Shown piece by piece: positions 1-8,214 of a stretch of DNA of 64,000 nucleotides (position 1 is its first letter; every line of letters starts with the position of its first letter). Under the pieces are notes generated by a model. That model did no database searches. It was not told the DNA's origin and saw only the letters and a program-made list of their open reading frames with translations. The stretch spans positions 58,901-122,900 of the forward strand of contig NZ_JAAGWD010000010.1 in assembly GCF_010686685.1 (NCBI RefSeq). Direction: 5' to 3'. The position numbers and the translations under genes are program-made. The DNA is from Pontibacter burrus (lineage in GTDB: Bacteria; Bacteroidota; Bacteroidia; Cytophagales; Hymenobacteraceae).

Positions 1-1300
1 TACGAAGACTGGTCATGGGTGAAACTATACGACGGCAATGGCAACGAACTATACAGCGTGCAGCTGCAGCCTTTAGGTAACAACAGTCGCCAGATGGTTG
101 ATCTGGGCGGCACAGAAGGAGTAATGATGATGCGTGTGTACTTGGACGGAACTGGTGAAGATTTTGTTGGATCAGGTGCCATCGATGATATCATGTTCTG
201 TGTTGAAGAGCCAGAGCCAAGTAATTGCTTCATAGCTGACTTTAACCAGGAGAGTACCGGTCTGATCGAGTCTACCACTACAAATGCTGGCGATATTACG
301 ATTCTGGGTCGTGCCCGTACTTCTACAGGTCCTGTCGCGCTGGGCAACCATGCCGCGATTTTCGACAGCGGCATGCCGACCGGTGATGATGACGACCTGT
401 ACACTGATGACTGGGGCAATGTGCTCATCATCAACCAGGACAGAACCAACGTGCCGAATGATAACCAGTGGGGCGGTGTACTAGAGCTCGACTTCTCGGC
501 TTTCGGCCCAGTAACAATGTACTCGCTCAAGGCACTTGACATTGATGAGTACGAAGACTGGTCATGGGTAGTGCTGTATGATGGTGATGGTAATGAACTA
601 TACCGTGTGCAGCTGCAGCCGCTTGGCAACAACAGCCGACAAATGGTTGACTTGGGTGGCACAAAAGGGGTGATGATGATGAAGGTGTACCTGGATGGAA
701 CCGGCGAAGACTTCGTGGGCTCAGGTGCTATTGATGATATCATGTTCTGTGTTGAAGAGCCAGAGCCAGAAACCTGCTTCGTAGCGGACTTTAATCAGGA
801 AGAAAGTGGCTTGATTGAGTCTACTACAACCAATGCTGGTGATATTGGCTTGCTGGGTCGCCGCCGTACTGCAGATGGCTCAATTGCTCTTGGTAATCAT
901 GCTGCTATCTTCGATACTGGTATGCCAACCGGAGATGATACCGACTTGCATACGCTGGATTGGGGCAATGCGCTGATCATTAACCAGGACAGAACCGGCG
1001 AGCCGAACGATAACCAATGGGGCGGCGTGATGGAGCTGGATTTCTCAGCTTTTGGACCTGTAACGATGTACTCACTGATGGCACTCGACATTGACGAGTA
1101 CGAAGACTGGTCATGGGTGAAACTATACGACGGCAATGGCAATGAGCTCTACAGCGTGCAACTGCAGCCACTGGGTAACAACAGCCAGCAGCAGGTTGAT
1201 CTGGGTGGTACCAGCGGTGTGATGCTGATGAAAGTGTACCTGGATGGCACAGGCGAAGACTTTGTTGGCTCAGGCGCTATTGACGACATCCACTTCTGTG
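1..1300 (+). repeat. 549-bp in-frame tandem repeats in the T9SS protein gene
   Basis: The segment starting at base 1 recurs at 550 and 1099, a strict 549-bp spacing (183 codons). The copies at 1 and 1099 are closer to each other over the first 60 bases than either is to the copy at 550, which suggests recombination or gene conversion between units. More copies probably lie upstream of the window. Confidence 0.9.
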
Positions 1301-1635
1301 TAGATGGCAATAACGCTTCTACTGCGCTGCAAGCTGGCAGCGTGAGCGCACTGAAAGCAGAAAAGATGGCTGGTATAGAAGCTTCAGCTTATCCAATGCC
1401 ATTTACCGACAGAACCACAATTGAGTTCAGAATGGCTGATGCCCAGGATTATGTAGTACAACTCTACGATTCTAAAGGCCAGCTGGTACGTGAACTGCAG
1501 GCTGGTACAGCAAGGGCTGGCCAGTTAGTGACTGTTGAGGTAGAAGGCAGCCACCTGGCTGATGGTCTGTACTTTGCCAACATTGTGGGCAAGGCCGGCA
1601 TCAAGAAGTCAGTGAAACTGCTGCACAAAAAGTAA
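1..1635 (+). CDS. T9SS-exported tandem-repeat surface protein (5' end outside window)
   Basis: The reading frame is open from base 1, so the true start lies upstream. The visible 544 codons hold the end of one 183-residue unit and two further units (DNA period 549 bp; the motif EDWSWV begins near 4, 553 and 1102). Each unit has a conserved DWSWV-LYDG-GNELY-VQLQPLGNNS block and ends in GSGAIDDI-FCV. This looks like a beta-sandwich adhesin or lectin-like fold, which is inference. The last ~85 residues, from ASAYPMPFTDRTTIEF to the Lys-rich end, match the T9SS type A C-terminal sorting domain (TIGR04183-like), so the product should cross the outer membrane through T9SS and be released or surface anchored. 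No CTATAG palindrome lies within the gene. The substrate or ligand is unknown. Confidence 0.85.
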   Translation, partial: YEDWSWVKLYDGNGNELYSVQLQPLGNNSRQMVDLGGTEGVMMMRVYLDGTGEDFVGSGAIDDIMFCVEEPEPSNCFIADFNQESTGLIESTTTNAGDITILGRARTSTGPVALGNHAAIFDSGMPTGDDDDLYTDDWGNVLIINQDRTNVPNDNQWGGVLELDFSAFGPVTMYSLKALDIDEYEDWSWVVLYDGDGNELYRVQLQPLGNNSRQMVDLGGTKGVMMMKVYLDGTGEDFVGSGAIDDIMFCVEEPEPETCFVADFNQEESGLIESTTTNAGDIGLLGRRRTADGSIALGNHAAIFDTGMPTGDDTDLHTLDWGNALIINQDRTGEPNDNQWGGVMELDFSAFGPVTMYSLMALDIDEYEDWSWVKLYDGNGNELYSVQLQPLGNNSQQQVDLGGTSGVMLMKVYLDGTGEDFVGSGAIDDIHFCVDGNNASTALQAGSVSALKAEKMAGIEASAYPMPFTDRTTIEFRMADAQDYVVQLYDSKGQLVRELQAGTARAGQLVTVEVEGSHLADGLYFANIVGKAGIKKSVKLLHKK

Positions 1636-1657
1636 GTTAAACTATAGTTAATTAGAA

Positions 1658-1692
1658 CTGCCCTGTAGCCGTTGGTTGCAGGGCAGTTTTTT
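1658..1692 (+). terminator. Intrinsic terminator after the T9SS repeat gene
   Basis: Perfect 8-bp stem CTGCCCTG/CAGGGCAG with a 13-nt loop followed by six T. It lies 22 bp after the stop codon. Confidence 0.9.
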
Positions 1693-1719
1693 ATGCCTGT
1701 AGATGTAGCGTTTTTACTT

Positions 1720-1727
1720 TACTTTTG
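1720..1727 (+). promoter_or_regulatory. Promoter -7 element TACTTTTG
   Basis: Matches the Bacteroidota TAnnTTTG -7 consensus. It ends 5 bases before the ATG at 1733, so the transcript would have almost no leader. No clear -33 box was seen. Confidence 0.5.
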
Positions 1728-1732
1728 CTTCT

Positions 1733-2254
1733 ATGCTTAAAATCGCAATCACAGGGCCGGAGTCTACAGGTAAATCCACTTTATCAGAGCAGCTGGCAAC
1801 GCACTACAACACGGTGTGGGTGCCCGAGTATGCCCGTGCTTACATCGGTAACCTTGGCCGGGACTATACTATAGACGATATTGAGGCCATTGCCCGGGGG
1901 CAGCTGCAACTGGAGCAGGAACTTGAAGCCGGCGCAGGAACTATACTTATTTCGGATACAGATCTGCTGGTACTCAAAATCTGGAGCGAACATGCCTTTG
2001 GCCGTTGCCCGGAATTTATAGTTCAGCAATTAGAGCAGCAGAACTATAACCTTTACCTGCTGATGGGCGTTGATTTGCCCTGGGAGCCCGACCCGCAGCG
2101 CGAACACCCGCACCTGCGCCAGTTTTTTTACGACTGGTACAAACGCGAACTGCAAACTATGGGAGTGCCTTTTGCTGAAATAAGCGGGCAGCAGCACGAG
2201 CGTTTTAACAATGCCAAAAAACACATAGATGCCCTGCTGCAAACCAAACTATAA
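1733..2254 (+). CDS. NadR-like ATP-binding protein (nicotinamide riboside kinase domain family)
   Basis: 173 residues. A Walker A loop GPESTGKST lies at residues 8-16, followed by EYARAY and a Walker B-like LISDTD stretch. This matches the ribosylnicotinamide-kinase half of NadR. The nucleotidyltransferase half is absent, so the protein could phosphorylate nicotinamide riboside or be a related P-loop kinase; the substrate is not proven by sequence. Family members stand alone in many Bacteroidota. It is followed after 10 bp by the aldose epimerase gene and probably forms an operon with it. A TPP-controlled receptor lies 1.6 kb downstream, and NadR-like kinases have been linked to vitamin salvage, but the two genes do not share a transcript here. 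Confidence 0.75.
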   Translation: MLKIAITGPESTGKSTLSEQLATHYNTVWVPEYARAYIGNLGRDYTIDDIEAIARGQLQLEQELEAGAGTILISDTDLLVLKIWSEHAFGRCPEFIVQQLEQQNYNLYLLMGVDLPWEPDPQREHPHLRQFFYDWYKRELQTMGVPFAEISGQQHERFNNAKKHIDALLQTKL

Positions 2255-2264
2255 ATATTGCCGC

Positions 2265-3140
2265 ATGCTACATTTCTTAGAGAACGAGAACTATAAGGTT
2301 GGTGTCGAGAGCTTAGGCGCCGAACTGCAACACTTTATAAAACTGGATGAACAACTGGAGTTTATTTGGTTAGCCGACCCCAGTGTATGGCCCAGCCACG
2401 CGCCTAACCTGTTTCCGATAATAGGCGAAGTGCCTGATTTTGAGTACACCTATAACGGCAAGACTTATCAGATGCAGCGCCACGGCTTTGCCCGCAAAAA
2501 AGAATTCAAACTGATAGAAAAGCACCACGATAAACTGGTATTTGAGCTCACGCATGACGAAGAAACGCTGCAGCAGTATCCGTTTAAATTTACCCTGCTG
2601 ATTGCTTATAAACTGGAGTGGAACAAACTATCGGTAACCTACCTGGTGCGCAACGACGATACACATGCCATGTACTTTTCGGTGGGCGGGCACCCCGGCT
2701 TTAACGTGCCATTTTACCCGAACGAGAACTATACCGACTATTACCTGGAGTTTGAGCAGGAGGAAACCCTGAGCCGTTACCTGCTGAACGAGAATGGCCT
2801 GCAGACCGGCGATACAGAACGTGTGCTGGAGCAGGAACGCGTGCTGCACCTAAACCATAATTACTTTGATAAAGACGCACTTGTTTTCAAAGATCTTAAC
2901 TCTGAAAAAGTAACATTGAGCAGCAAAACCAACCCGAGAGCCCTGGAGATAGAGTTCAAGGGCTTTCCATATCTGGGTATTTGGGCTAAGCCTGGGCCAA
3001 GCAAGTATGTATGTGTAGAGCCATGGTGCGGTATTGCTGGAAGAGTAGGAGAAACAGGAGAACTACAGGAGAAAGAAGGCATACAGGAACTTGGTCCGAA
3101 ACAGGCTTTTGAGCGTACGTTTACAATTTCGATTCTATAG
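2265..3140 (+). CDS. Aldose 1-epimerase family protein (LacX-like)
   Basis: 291 residues from ATG 2265. A longer frame from 2229 would overlap the previous gene and adds a Cys-rich unconserved N-terminus, so 2265 is preferred. The protein has the galactose-mutarotase beta-sandwich pattern: RHGFARKKEF near residue 75, VGGHPGFNVPF near 140 with the catalytic-type His, and the YVCVEPWCGIA block near 250 typical of the LacX/YihR branch. The likely reaction is interconversion of alpha and beta anomers of a hexose or hexose phosphate in the cytoplasm. It shares a transcript with the NadR-like gene and ends at a strong bidirectional terminator. Confidence 0.85.
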   Translation: MLHFLENENYKVGVESLGAELQHFIKLDEQLEFIWLADPSVWPSHAPNLFPIIGEVPDFEYTYNGKTYQMQRHGFARKKEFKLIEKHHDKLVFELTHDEETLQQYPFKFTLLIAYKLEWNKLSVTYLVRNDDTHAMYFSVGGHPGFNVPFYPNENYTDYYLEFEQEETLSRYLLNENGLQTGDTERVLEQERVLHLNHNYFDKDALVFKDLNSEKVTLSSKTNPRALEIEFKGFPYLGIWAKPGPSKYVCVEPWCGIAGRVGETGELQEKEGIQELGPKQAFERTFTISIL

Positions 3141-3162
3141 TTTGCCGGTAGCTATAAAGTTA

Positions 3163-3197
3163 AAGCCCCTGCCAGTTTGTGCTGGCAGGGGCTTTTA
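3163..3197. terminator. Bidirectional terminator between convergent genes
   Basis: Fourteen-bp perfect stem AAAGCCCCTGCCAG / CTGGCAGGGGCTTT with a 6-nt loop. A run of T on the plus strand and of A before it on the other strand serves both the epimerase gene and the minus-strand gene ending at 3216. Confidence 0.9.
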
Positions 3198-3215
3198 TAG
3201 TTTTAAAGCATGTCG

Positions 3216-3467
3216 TTATTGCAAAGAAGGCTCAGGCAGCTTTGGCATTCTGATCCTTCTGAAATCATAATCCGGTTCAAAGTCGTTTATAGGAAGCGAG
3301 ATTCCGGGTGGCAGGTCCAAATCTGGCAGACCATCGCCAAGCGGCTCGCCTCCGTCATCGTCGTTATCGGTTGATGGCGGGTGATTGAACTTGGTGCGTG
3401 GCGAAAAGGCATAATATGCCAGTATAGTGAGCAATGCTAATGTATATAGTAAGCTGATCATCATCAC
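3216..3467 (-). CDS. Small single-span membrane protein, hypothetical
   Basis: 83 residues. A hydrophobic helix (residues ~3-21) precedes a short basic stretch and an acidic, Pro-rich tail (DNDDDGGEP, then DLDLPPGISLP). No family recognised. The start codon is uncertain because three Met codons stand in a row. The frame ends beside the shared terminator, which supports a real transcript, but no TAnnTTTG element was found upstream. Confidence 0.55.
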   Translation of the reverse strand: MMMISLLYTLALLTILAYYAFSPRTKFNHPPSTDNDDDGGEPLGDGLPDLDLPPGISLPINDFEPDYDFRRIRMPKLPEPSLQ

Positions 3468-3694
3468 GTTCTCTACTTAAATTGTTGTCAGTTCAGCCGG
3501 CATATCTTCTTGATCTGGCTATACTTAGGAGCAACTGCAGGAAAATGTGCCTGTTCCTTTTAAAACGTACTTTGTGTTGCAGGGTTTGACTATATACTAA
3601 AAAAATTATCTGAATTCCTTAAAATATTATATTATAGATATATAGTTGCCTTTATTTAACCCCGGAACGGCTTTTTATATCCGGAATAAAGGCC

Positions 3695-3702
3695 TACATT
3701 TG
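3695..3702 (+). promoter_or_regulatory. Promoter -7 element TACATTTG for the riboswitch transcript
   Basis: Exact TAnnTTTG match. It places the transcription start at about 3707-3709, exactly where the TPP aptamer begins, so the RNA would start with the aptamer. Confidence 0.6.
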
Positions 3703-3705
3703 CCG

Positions 3706-3785
3706 GTAGTAGGGGTGCCTTATAATAACGGGCTGAGATCATACCCATTGAACCTGTACGGGTAATGCCGTCGTAGGGAAACAAA
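3706..3785 (+). promoter_or_regulatory. TPP (thiamine pyrophosphate) riboswitch, THI element
   Basis: Contains the conserved THI-box blocks in the right order: AGGGGTGCC, then GGGCTGAGA, ACCC, TTGAACCTGTACGGGTAATGCC and CGTAGGGAA. This is the TPP aptamer; binding normally lowers expression of the downstream gene. A segment CTAACCCCT at 3811-3819 can pair with AGGGGT at the 5' edge of the aptamer, so an alternative fold is possible. There is no T-run terminator before the ATG at 3859, which favours control of translation. Remainder of the 3468-3858 gap: AT-rich DNA with no gene seen. Confidence 0.92.
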
Positions 3786-3858
3786 AGGGAAACACAAAAA
3801 AAGCAGGATGCTAACCCCTGGCAGATCTGTATGTGTAACTTTATCTTTTTAACAACTA

Positions 3859-6321
3859 ATGAAAAATTTCTTGTTTGCACTGGCAGTGTGCTTATTGCCA
3901 TTGCAACTGCTTGCGCAGTTTAAGCTGAGCGGGCGTGTTACCGATGCTGCTACAGGCAAAGCCCTGCCTGGCGCAACCATTCTCCTTCAGCATACCAACA
4001 CAGGTACAACTACCAGCGCCGATGGCGTTTTTGAATTCCCGAACCTGGCTGCAGGCAACTATACGCTTAAAGTAAGTTTCTTAGGTTTTGAGCAGAAAAC
4101 AGCAACAGTAAACCTGCAACAGAACGAGCATCTGCAACTCAGCCTTCGTGCGCAGGCCATGCAGGCCAACGAAATAATTGTACAGGCCATCCGTGCCGAC
4201 GAAAAGACCGGAACCACCTACACCAACGTAAGCAAAGCCGAAATAGAAGAGCGTAACTTTGGACAGGACCTGCCTTACCTGCTGGAAAATACACCTGCTG
4301 TTGTGGTAAACTCCGATGCCGGCGCTGGCGTGGGCTATACAGGCATTCGCATCCGGGGTTCTGACATTACCCGCATCAACGTAACTATAAACGGCATTCC
4401 GGTAAACGATTCGGAGAGCCACGGTACCTTTTTCGTGAACATGCCTGACTTTGCCTCGTCGGTAGAAGACATTCAGATACAGCGTGGCGTGGGTACCTCT
4501 ACTAACGGAGCCGGTGCCTTTGGTGCCAGTATAAACATACAAACACAGCACGTACGGCCAGAGCCTTACGCCGAAACCAGCCACAGCTACGGCTCTTTTG
4601 ATACCTGGAAGAACAACCTGCGCTTCGGAACCGGGCTTATAAACGGCAAGTTTGCATTCGATGGACGTTTATCTCAAATTAAGTCAGATGGCTACATAGA
4701 TCGTGCATTCTCTGATCTGAAATCACTATACTTTTCAGGTGGCTACTACGGCGATAAAACCATGCTGAAATTTGTGACCTTCTCAGGCAAGGAGAAAACC
4801 TACCAGGCCTGGGATGGCGTGCCCGAAGAACTGCTCGAAACAAACCGCACGTACAATGGCATCGGAAGTTATACTGACGAGAACGGGAATGAGCGTTTTT
4901 ACGACAACGAAACAGATAATTACCAGCAAGACCACTACCAACTGCACTTTGCACAAGACCTGCTGCCGCGCCTGAACCTGGGCGGGGCACTGCACCTGAC
5001 CCGTGGGCGTGGCTATTACGAGCAATACAAAGAGAACCGTAAGCTCAGCAACTATGGCTTGGCACCGGTAATTATAGGCGACGAAACGATAACACGCTCT
5101 GACCTGATTCAGCAGAAGTGGCTTGATAACTATTTTTATGGTGTAACCTATGCCCTGAACTATAGCTCCGAAGACAGTAAGCTGAACACTACGCTTGGCG
5201 GCGCCTGGAACAAGTACGACGGGGACCACTTTGGCGAAGTGATCTGGGCCAGGTATGCCTCTACAGGCGAGATCCGCCATCGCTATTACTATAACAAAGC
5301 GCTCAAAACCGACTTCAATATTTTTGGTAAAGCAAATTACCAGGTTACAGAAAAGCTCGGTCTGTTTGGCGATCTTCAGTACCGAACTATAAACTATGAG
5401 CTTGATGGCGTAGATGATGATAACCGTGATGTAACCCAGCAGGCAGACTATCATTTCCTGAACCCGAAAGCTGGTATTACTTACCGAATATCTGATAAGC
5501 AGACGGTGTATGCGTCTTATGCAGTAGGTAACCGCGAACCAACACGCTCCGACTTTACTGATACACCTGTAAACACGGTAGCCGAGGTGGCAAAACCGAA
5601 GCACGAAACACTTTATAACCTGGAAGTCGGCTACAAAGCCCAGGGCATAACCAAGCTGTTAGGTCAAAACGCAAACTATAGCTTAGATGCCACTTACTAC
5701 TACATGGATTATGACAACCAACTGGTGCCAACCGGTCAGCTGAACGATGTAGGAGCAGCACTCAGGACCAACATTAAAGACAGTTACCGTACTGGTATAG
5801 AGTTGGCAGGAGCTCTTAATCTGAACGATAAAGTGGAAGTGAGCAGCACTGTGGCGCTGAGTAAAAACAGGATCCGCAACTTTACCGAGTACCTGTACAC
5901 CTACGATGCCGACTATAACGTGGAAGCAATAACAGAGGTACACCACAAGTCTACGGATATAGCGTTCTCGCCTTCAGTTGTTACGTCTCATAAGTTGGAA
6001 GTGCAGCCGTTAAGAGGCTTTAAAACAACCCTGCTTTACAGAACGGTTGGCAAGCAGTATCTGGACAACACCAGCAGCAACGACCGTAAAATAGACGCTT
6101 ACCAGGTGCTGGACCTGCGCCTGCGCTATACCATAAAACCATCCTTCATGAAGGAGCTGGAGTTTGCCCTGCTGGTAAATAACCTGCTTAATAAAGAGTA
6201 TGTGGCCAACGGCTATACCTGGACCGAGCAATACACCGGCGACCCAACCCGCTACGACTATAAATACTACTATCCACAGGCAACAAGAAACTTCCTGTTC
6301 TCTGTCGGGATGAAGTTTTAA
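3859..6321 (+). CDS. TonB-dependent outer-membrane receptor, probable thiamine/precursor transporter
   Basis: 820 residues. A signal peptide (cleavage after LLAQ, residue ~20) is followed by a carboxypeptidase-like regulatory domain (~22-105), a plug domain (~115-235, with IRIRGSDITRINVTINGIPVNDSE) and a 22-strand barrel ending in the aromatic FSVGMKF. It imports a ligand across the outer membrane using TonB/ExbBD energy. The TPP riboswitch directly upstream makes thiamine, thiamine phosphate or a precursor the likely ligand (inference; this arrangement is known in Bacteroidota). The inner-membrane partners often seen beside such receptors (PnuT, thiamine pyrophosphokinase) are not next to it. 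A terminator follows the gene. Confidence 0.9.
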   Translation: MKNFLFALAVCLLPLQLLAQFKLSGRVTDAATGKALPGATILLQHTNTGTTTSADGVFEFPNLAAGNYTLKVSFLGFEQKTATVNLQQNEHLQLSLRAQAMQANEIIVQAIRADEKTGTTYTNVSKAEIEERNFGQDLPYLLENTPAVVVNSDAGAGVGYTGIRIRGSDITRINVTINGIPVNDSESHGTFFVNMPDFASSVEDIQIQRGVGTSTNGAGAFGASINIQTQHVRPEPYAETSHSYGSFDTWKNNLRFGTGLINGKFAFDGRLSQIKSDGYIDRAFSDLKSLYFSGGYYGDKTMLKFVTFSGKEKTYQAWDGVPEELLETNRTYNGIGSYTDENGNERFYDNETDNYQQDHYQLHFAQDLLPRLNLGGALHLTRGRGYYEQYKENRKLSNYGLAPVIIGDETITRSDLIQQKWLDNYFYGVTYALNYSSEDSKLNTTLGGAWNKYDGDHFGEVIWARYASTGEIRHRYYYNKALKTDFNIFGKANYQVTEKLGLFGDLQYRTINYELDGVDDDNRDVTQQADYHFLNPKAGITYRISDKQTVYASYAVGNREPTRSDFTDTPVNTVAEVAKPKHETLYNLEVGYKAQGITKLLGQNANYSLDATYYYMDYDNQLVPTGQLNDVGAALRTNIKDSYRTGIELAGALNLNDKVEVSSTVALSKNRIRNFTEYLYTYDADYNVEAITEVHHKSTDIAFSPSVVTSHKLEVQPLRGFKTTLLYRTVGKQYLDNTSSNDRKIDAYQVLDLRLRYTIKPSFMKELEFALLVNNLLNKEYVANGYTWTEQYTGDPTRYDYKYYYPQATRNFLFSVGMKF

Positions 6322-6346
6322 ACTATAGTTTATAGTTTGCACGAAG

Positions 6347-6377
6347 AAGCCCTGCCAGTAATGGCGGGGCTTTTTTA
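6347..6377 (+). terminator. Intrinsic terminator after the TonB receptor
   Basis: Stem AAGCCCTGCCA / TGGCGGGGCTT (one G-T pair) followed by six T. A repeat element begins directly after the T-tract. Confidence 0.88.
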
Positions 6378-6642
6378 TTTGTCTGGATCAGGATTTACAG
6401 GATTATAGAATGAACAGGATTCTGAAGGACTAATGAACTATAGTTCAGGCGAGTTTCCAGACTTGAACTATAGTTGCAAAACAAAGCTAATCCTGATTCA
6501 AACCTATAGTTTCATAACGGAGACGCAAGGTATTGCGCCTCTACATTACATTCCGATAAATCCTTTTAATCTCTGTTAACCCCGTTTCAGGCAACTATTC
6601 ATCCTGTTCATCCTATAATCCTGTAAAACCTGATTCAGACAA
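6378..6642. repeat. Interspersed repeat element A with 42-bp terminal inverted repeats
   Basis: The left end 6379-6420 and the reverse complement of 6601-6642 agree at 39 of 42 positions, counted by hand. Both begin TTGTCTG[GA]ATCAGG. The interior holds two exact AACTATAGTT palindromes and a hairpin module AGACGCAAGGTATTGCGCCT. It carries no open frame, so it is MITE-like or REP-like. It fills most of the 6322-6701 gap. Confidence 0.8.
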
Positions 6643-6656
6643 TTCGTTTAAAATTT

Positions 6657-6664
6657 TATCTTTG
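6657..6664 (+). promoter_or_regulatory. Promoter -7 element TATCTTTG
   Basis: TAnnTTTG match 37 bp before the ATG at 6702, just outside repeat element A. Confidence 0.6.
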
Positions 6665-6701
6665 CGTATTACCCTTTCTTACAAACCCTTAAAACAAAAC
6701 T

Positions 6702-7880
6702 ATGGCTTACGAATCATCAGGTGCGCCTGACTACTATAACATCGACGACCTGCTTACCGAAGAGCACCTGCTCATCCGCCAGACCATGCGCGATTTCGTG
6801 AAACGCGAGATTTCGCCTTATATTGAAAAATGGGCGCAGGATGCACATTTTCCTTCCGAGATTGTGAAGAAGTTTGGTGATGTAGGTGCTTTCGGCCCAA
6901 CGATACCAACCGAGTATGGCGGCGGTGGTCTGGACTATATCAGCTATGGCATTATTATGCAGGAGATCGAGCGCGGCGATTCTGGTATGCGCTCTACGGC
7001 GTCGGTGCAGGGCTCGCTGGTAATGTACCCGATCTATAAGTATGGTTCTGAAGAGCAGCGCAAAAAGTACCTGCCAAAGCTGGCAAGCGGCGAGTGGCTG
7101 GGTTGCTTCGGCTTAACCGAACCTGACTTCGGCTCTAACCCGGGGGGTATGGTTACCAATATCAAAGACATGGGCGACCATTACCTACTCAACGGTTCTA
7201 AAATGTGGATCTCCAACTCTCCGGAATGCCAGATAGCCGTAGTTTGGGCCAAGAACGAAGAAGGCCGCATAAAAGGACTTATAGTGGAGCGCGGCATGGA
7301 AGGCTTTACCACACCGGAAATCCACAACAAATGGAGCCTGCGCGCCAGCTGTACCGGCGAACTGGTGTTTGACAACGTGAAAGTACCGAAAGAGAACCTG
7401 CTGCCAAATGTGGATGGTCTGCGCGGCCCGCTGGGCTGCCTTGATTCTGCCCGTTACGGTATTTCGTGGGGTGCACTTGGTGCTGCTATCGATTGTTATG
7501 AGTCGGCCCTGAAGTATAGCAAAGAGCGTATCCAGTTCGATAAACCGATCGGAGGTTTCCAGTTAACGCAGAAAAAACTGGCCGAAATGCTGACCGAGAT
7601 AACCAAAGCACAGCTCATGGTATGGCGTTTAGGAACCCTGATGAACGAAGGAAAAGCTACAACCCAGCAGATATCCATGGCAAAACGCAACAGTGTGGAT
7701 ATGGCCCTGCACATTGCCCGCGAAGCACGCCAGATACATGGTGGCATGGGTATTACCGGCGAATACCCGATCATGCGCCACATGATGAACCTGGAATCTG
7801 TGATCACTTACGAAGGTACCCACGACATTCACCTACTGATAACAGGTGCTGACATTACGGGTATACAAGCGTTTAAATAA
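6702..7880 (+). CDS. gcdH: Glutaryl-CoA dehydrogenase (acyl-CoA dehydrogenase family)
   Basis: 392 residues, full family length. The acyl-CoA dehydrogenase fold is complete: N-terminal helical domain, FAD-binding motif CFGLTEPDFGSNPGG (~135-150), WISNSP, and the C-terminal helical domain with IHGGMGITGEYPI. Features specific to glutaryl-CoA dehydrogenase are the RSTASVQGSLVM block, whose Arg binds the distal carboxylate, the ARYGISWGALGAA block, and the catalytic base in YEGTHDIH (Glu ~371). It decarboxylates glutaryl-CoA to crotonyl-CoA in lysine/tryptophan breakdown, passing electrons to ETF. It is transcribed alone, with its own promoter and terminator. Confidence 0.88.
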   Translation: MAYESSGAPDYYNIDDLLTEEHLLIRQTMRDFVKREISPYIEKWAQDAHFPSEIVKKFGDVGAFGPTIPTEYGGGGLDYISYGIIMQEIERGDSGMRSTASVQGSLVMYPIYKYGSEEQRKKYLPKLASGEWLGCFGLTEPDFGSNPGGMVTNIKDMGDHYLLNGSKMWISNSPECQIAVVWAKNEEGRIKGLIVERGMEGFTTPEIHNKWSLRASCTGELVFDNVKVPKENLLPNVDGLRGPLGCLDSARYGISWGALGAAIDCYESALKYSKERIQFDKPIGGFQLTQKKLAEMLTEITKAQLMVWRLGTLMNEGKATTQQISMAKRNSVDMALHIAREARQIHGGMGITGEYPIMRHMMNLESVITYEGTHDIHLLITGADITGIQAFK

Positions 7881-7930
7881 GATCCCACCCAAGACTCCCT
7901 AAAACAGGGGATAGGGCTAAACTATAGGAA

Positions 7931-7957
7931 GGCAGCTGCGGAAGTAGCTGCCTTTTT
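7931..7957 (+). terminator. Intrinsic terminator after gcdH, part of a repeat unit
   Basis: GGCAGCT / AGCTGCC stem and five T. The same block, from AACTATAG through the T-tract to TTTGCCTGAACCG, recurs after the Nfu gene at 17953-17992 with only a few changes. Confidence 0.85.
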
Positions 7958-7958
7958 G

Positions 7959-8205
7959 TTTGCCTGAACCGGAGCTTAATGGAGATTAGATTGATTAGCT
8001 GGATTCGTAGCAATACTTTGCGTCTAGGCTATACAACTATAGTTTGGGCATCTGGCCTTTTCATGGTCGGGAACAATTCCCCTCCTCGGAGGGGAATTGT
8101 TCTGCTCTAGGAACTGGATTTAACTATAGCTTCATTTTCCTGACTTCGGCTGATACCATCCTTCCCATTAATCCGTCAAATCCCCATTAACTCCGGTCCA
8201 GACAA
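7959..8205. repeat. Interspersed repeat element B (TTGCCTGAACCGGAG ... CTCCGGTCCAGACAA)
   Basis: The left end 7960-7974 and the reverse complement of 8191-8205 agree at 13 of 15 positions, and similarity continues inward with one gap. The interior includes the shared CAATACTTTGCGTCT module (8007-8026), one AACTATAGTT, and a perfect 15-bp hairpin at 8071-8102. No gene; it fills most of the 7881-8214 gap. Confidence 0.72.
8071..8102. repeat. Perfect 15-bp inverted repeat inside element B
   Basis: GAACAATTCCCCTCC at 8071-8085 is the exact reverse complement of 8088-8102, with 2 bases between. Element C has a decayed hairpin (CCCTCC/GGAGGG-like) at the matching place near 18142-18158. Confidence 0.9.
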
Positions 8206-8214
8206 TCCTGTAAA

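Noticed and set aside
1..1635. Frameshift or pseudogene reading of the first gene
   Set aside because: The frame is open from base 1 in the repeat frame; the missing start is only the window edge.
2229..2264. Upstream start for the aldose epimerase
   Set aside because: It overlaps the previous gene by 26 bp and adds a Cys-rich stretch absent from the family; ATG 2265 is better.
4783..5604. Long minus-strand open frame (273 codons) inside the TonB receptor gene
   Set aside because: A shadow of a strongly supported receptor; the translation has no protein-like domain pattern and runs against the codon structure.
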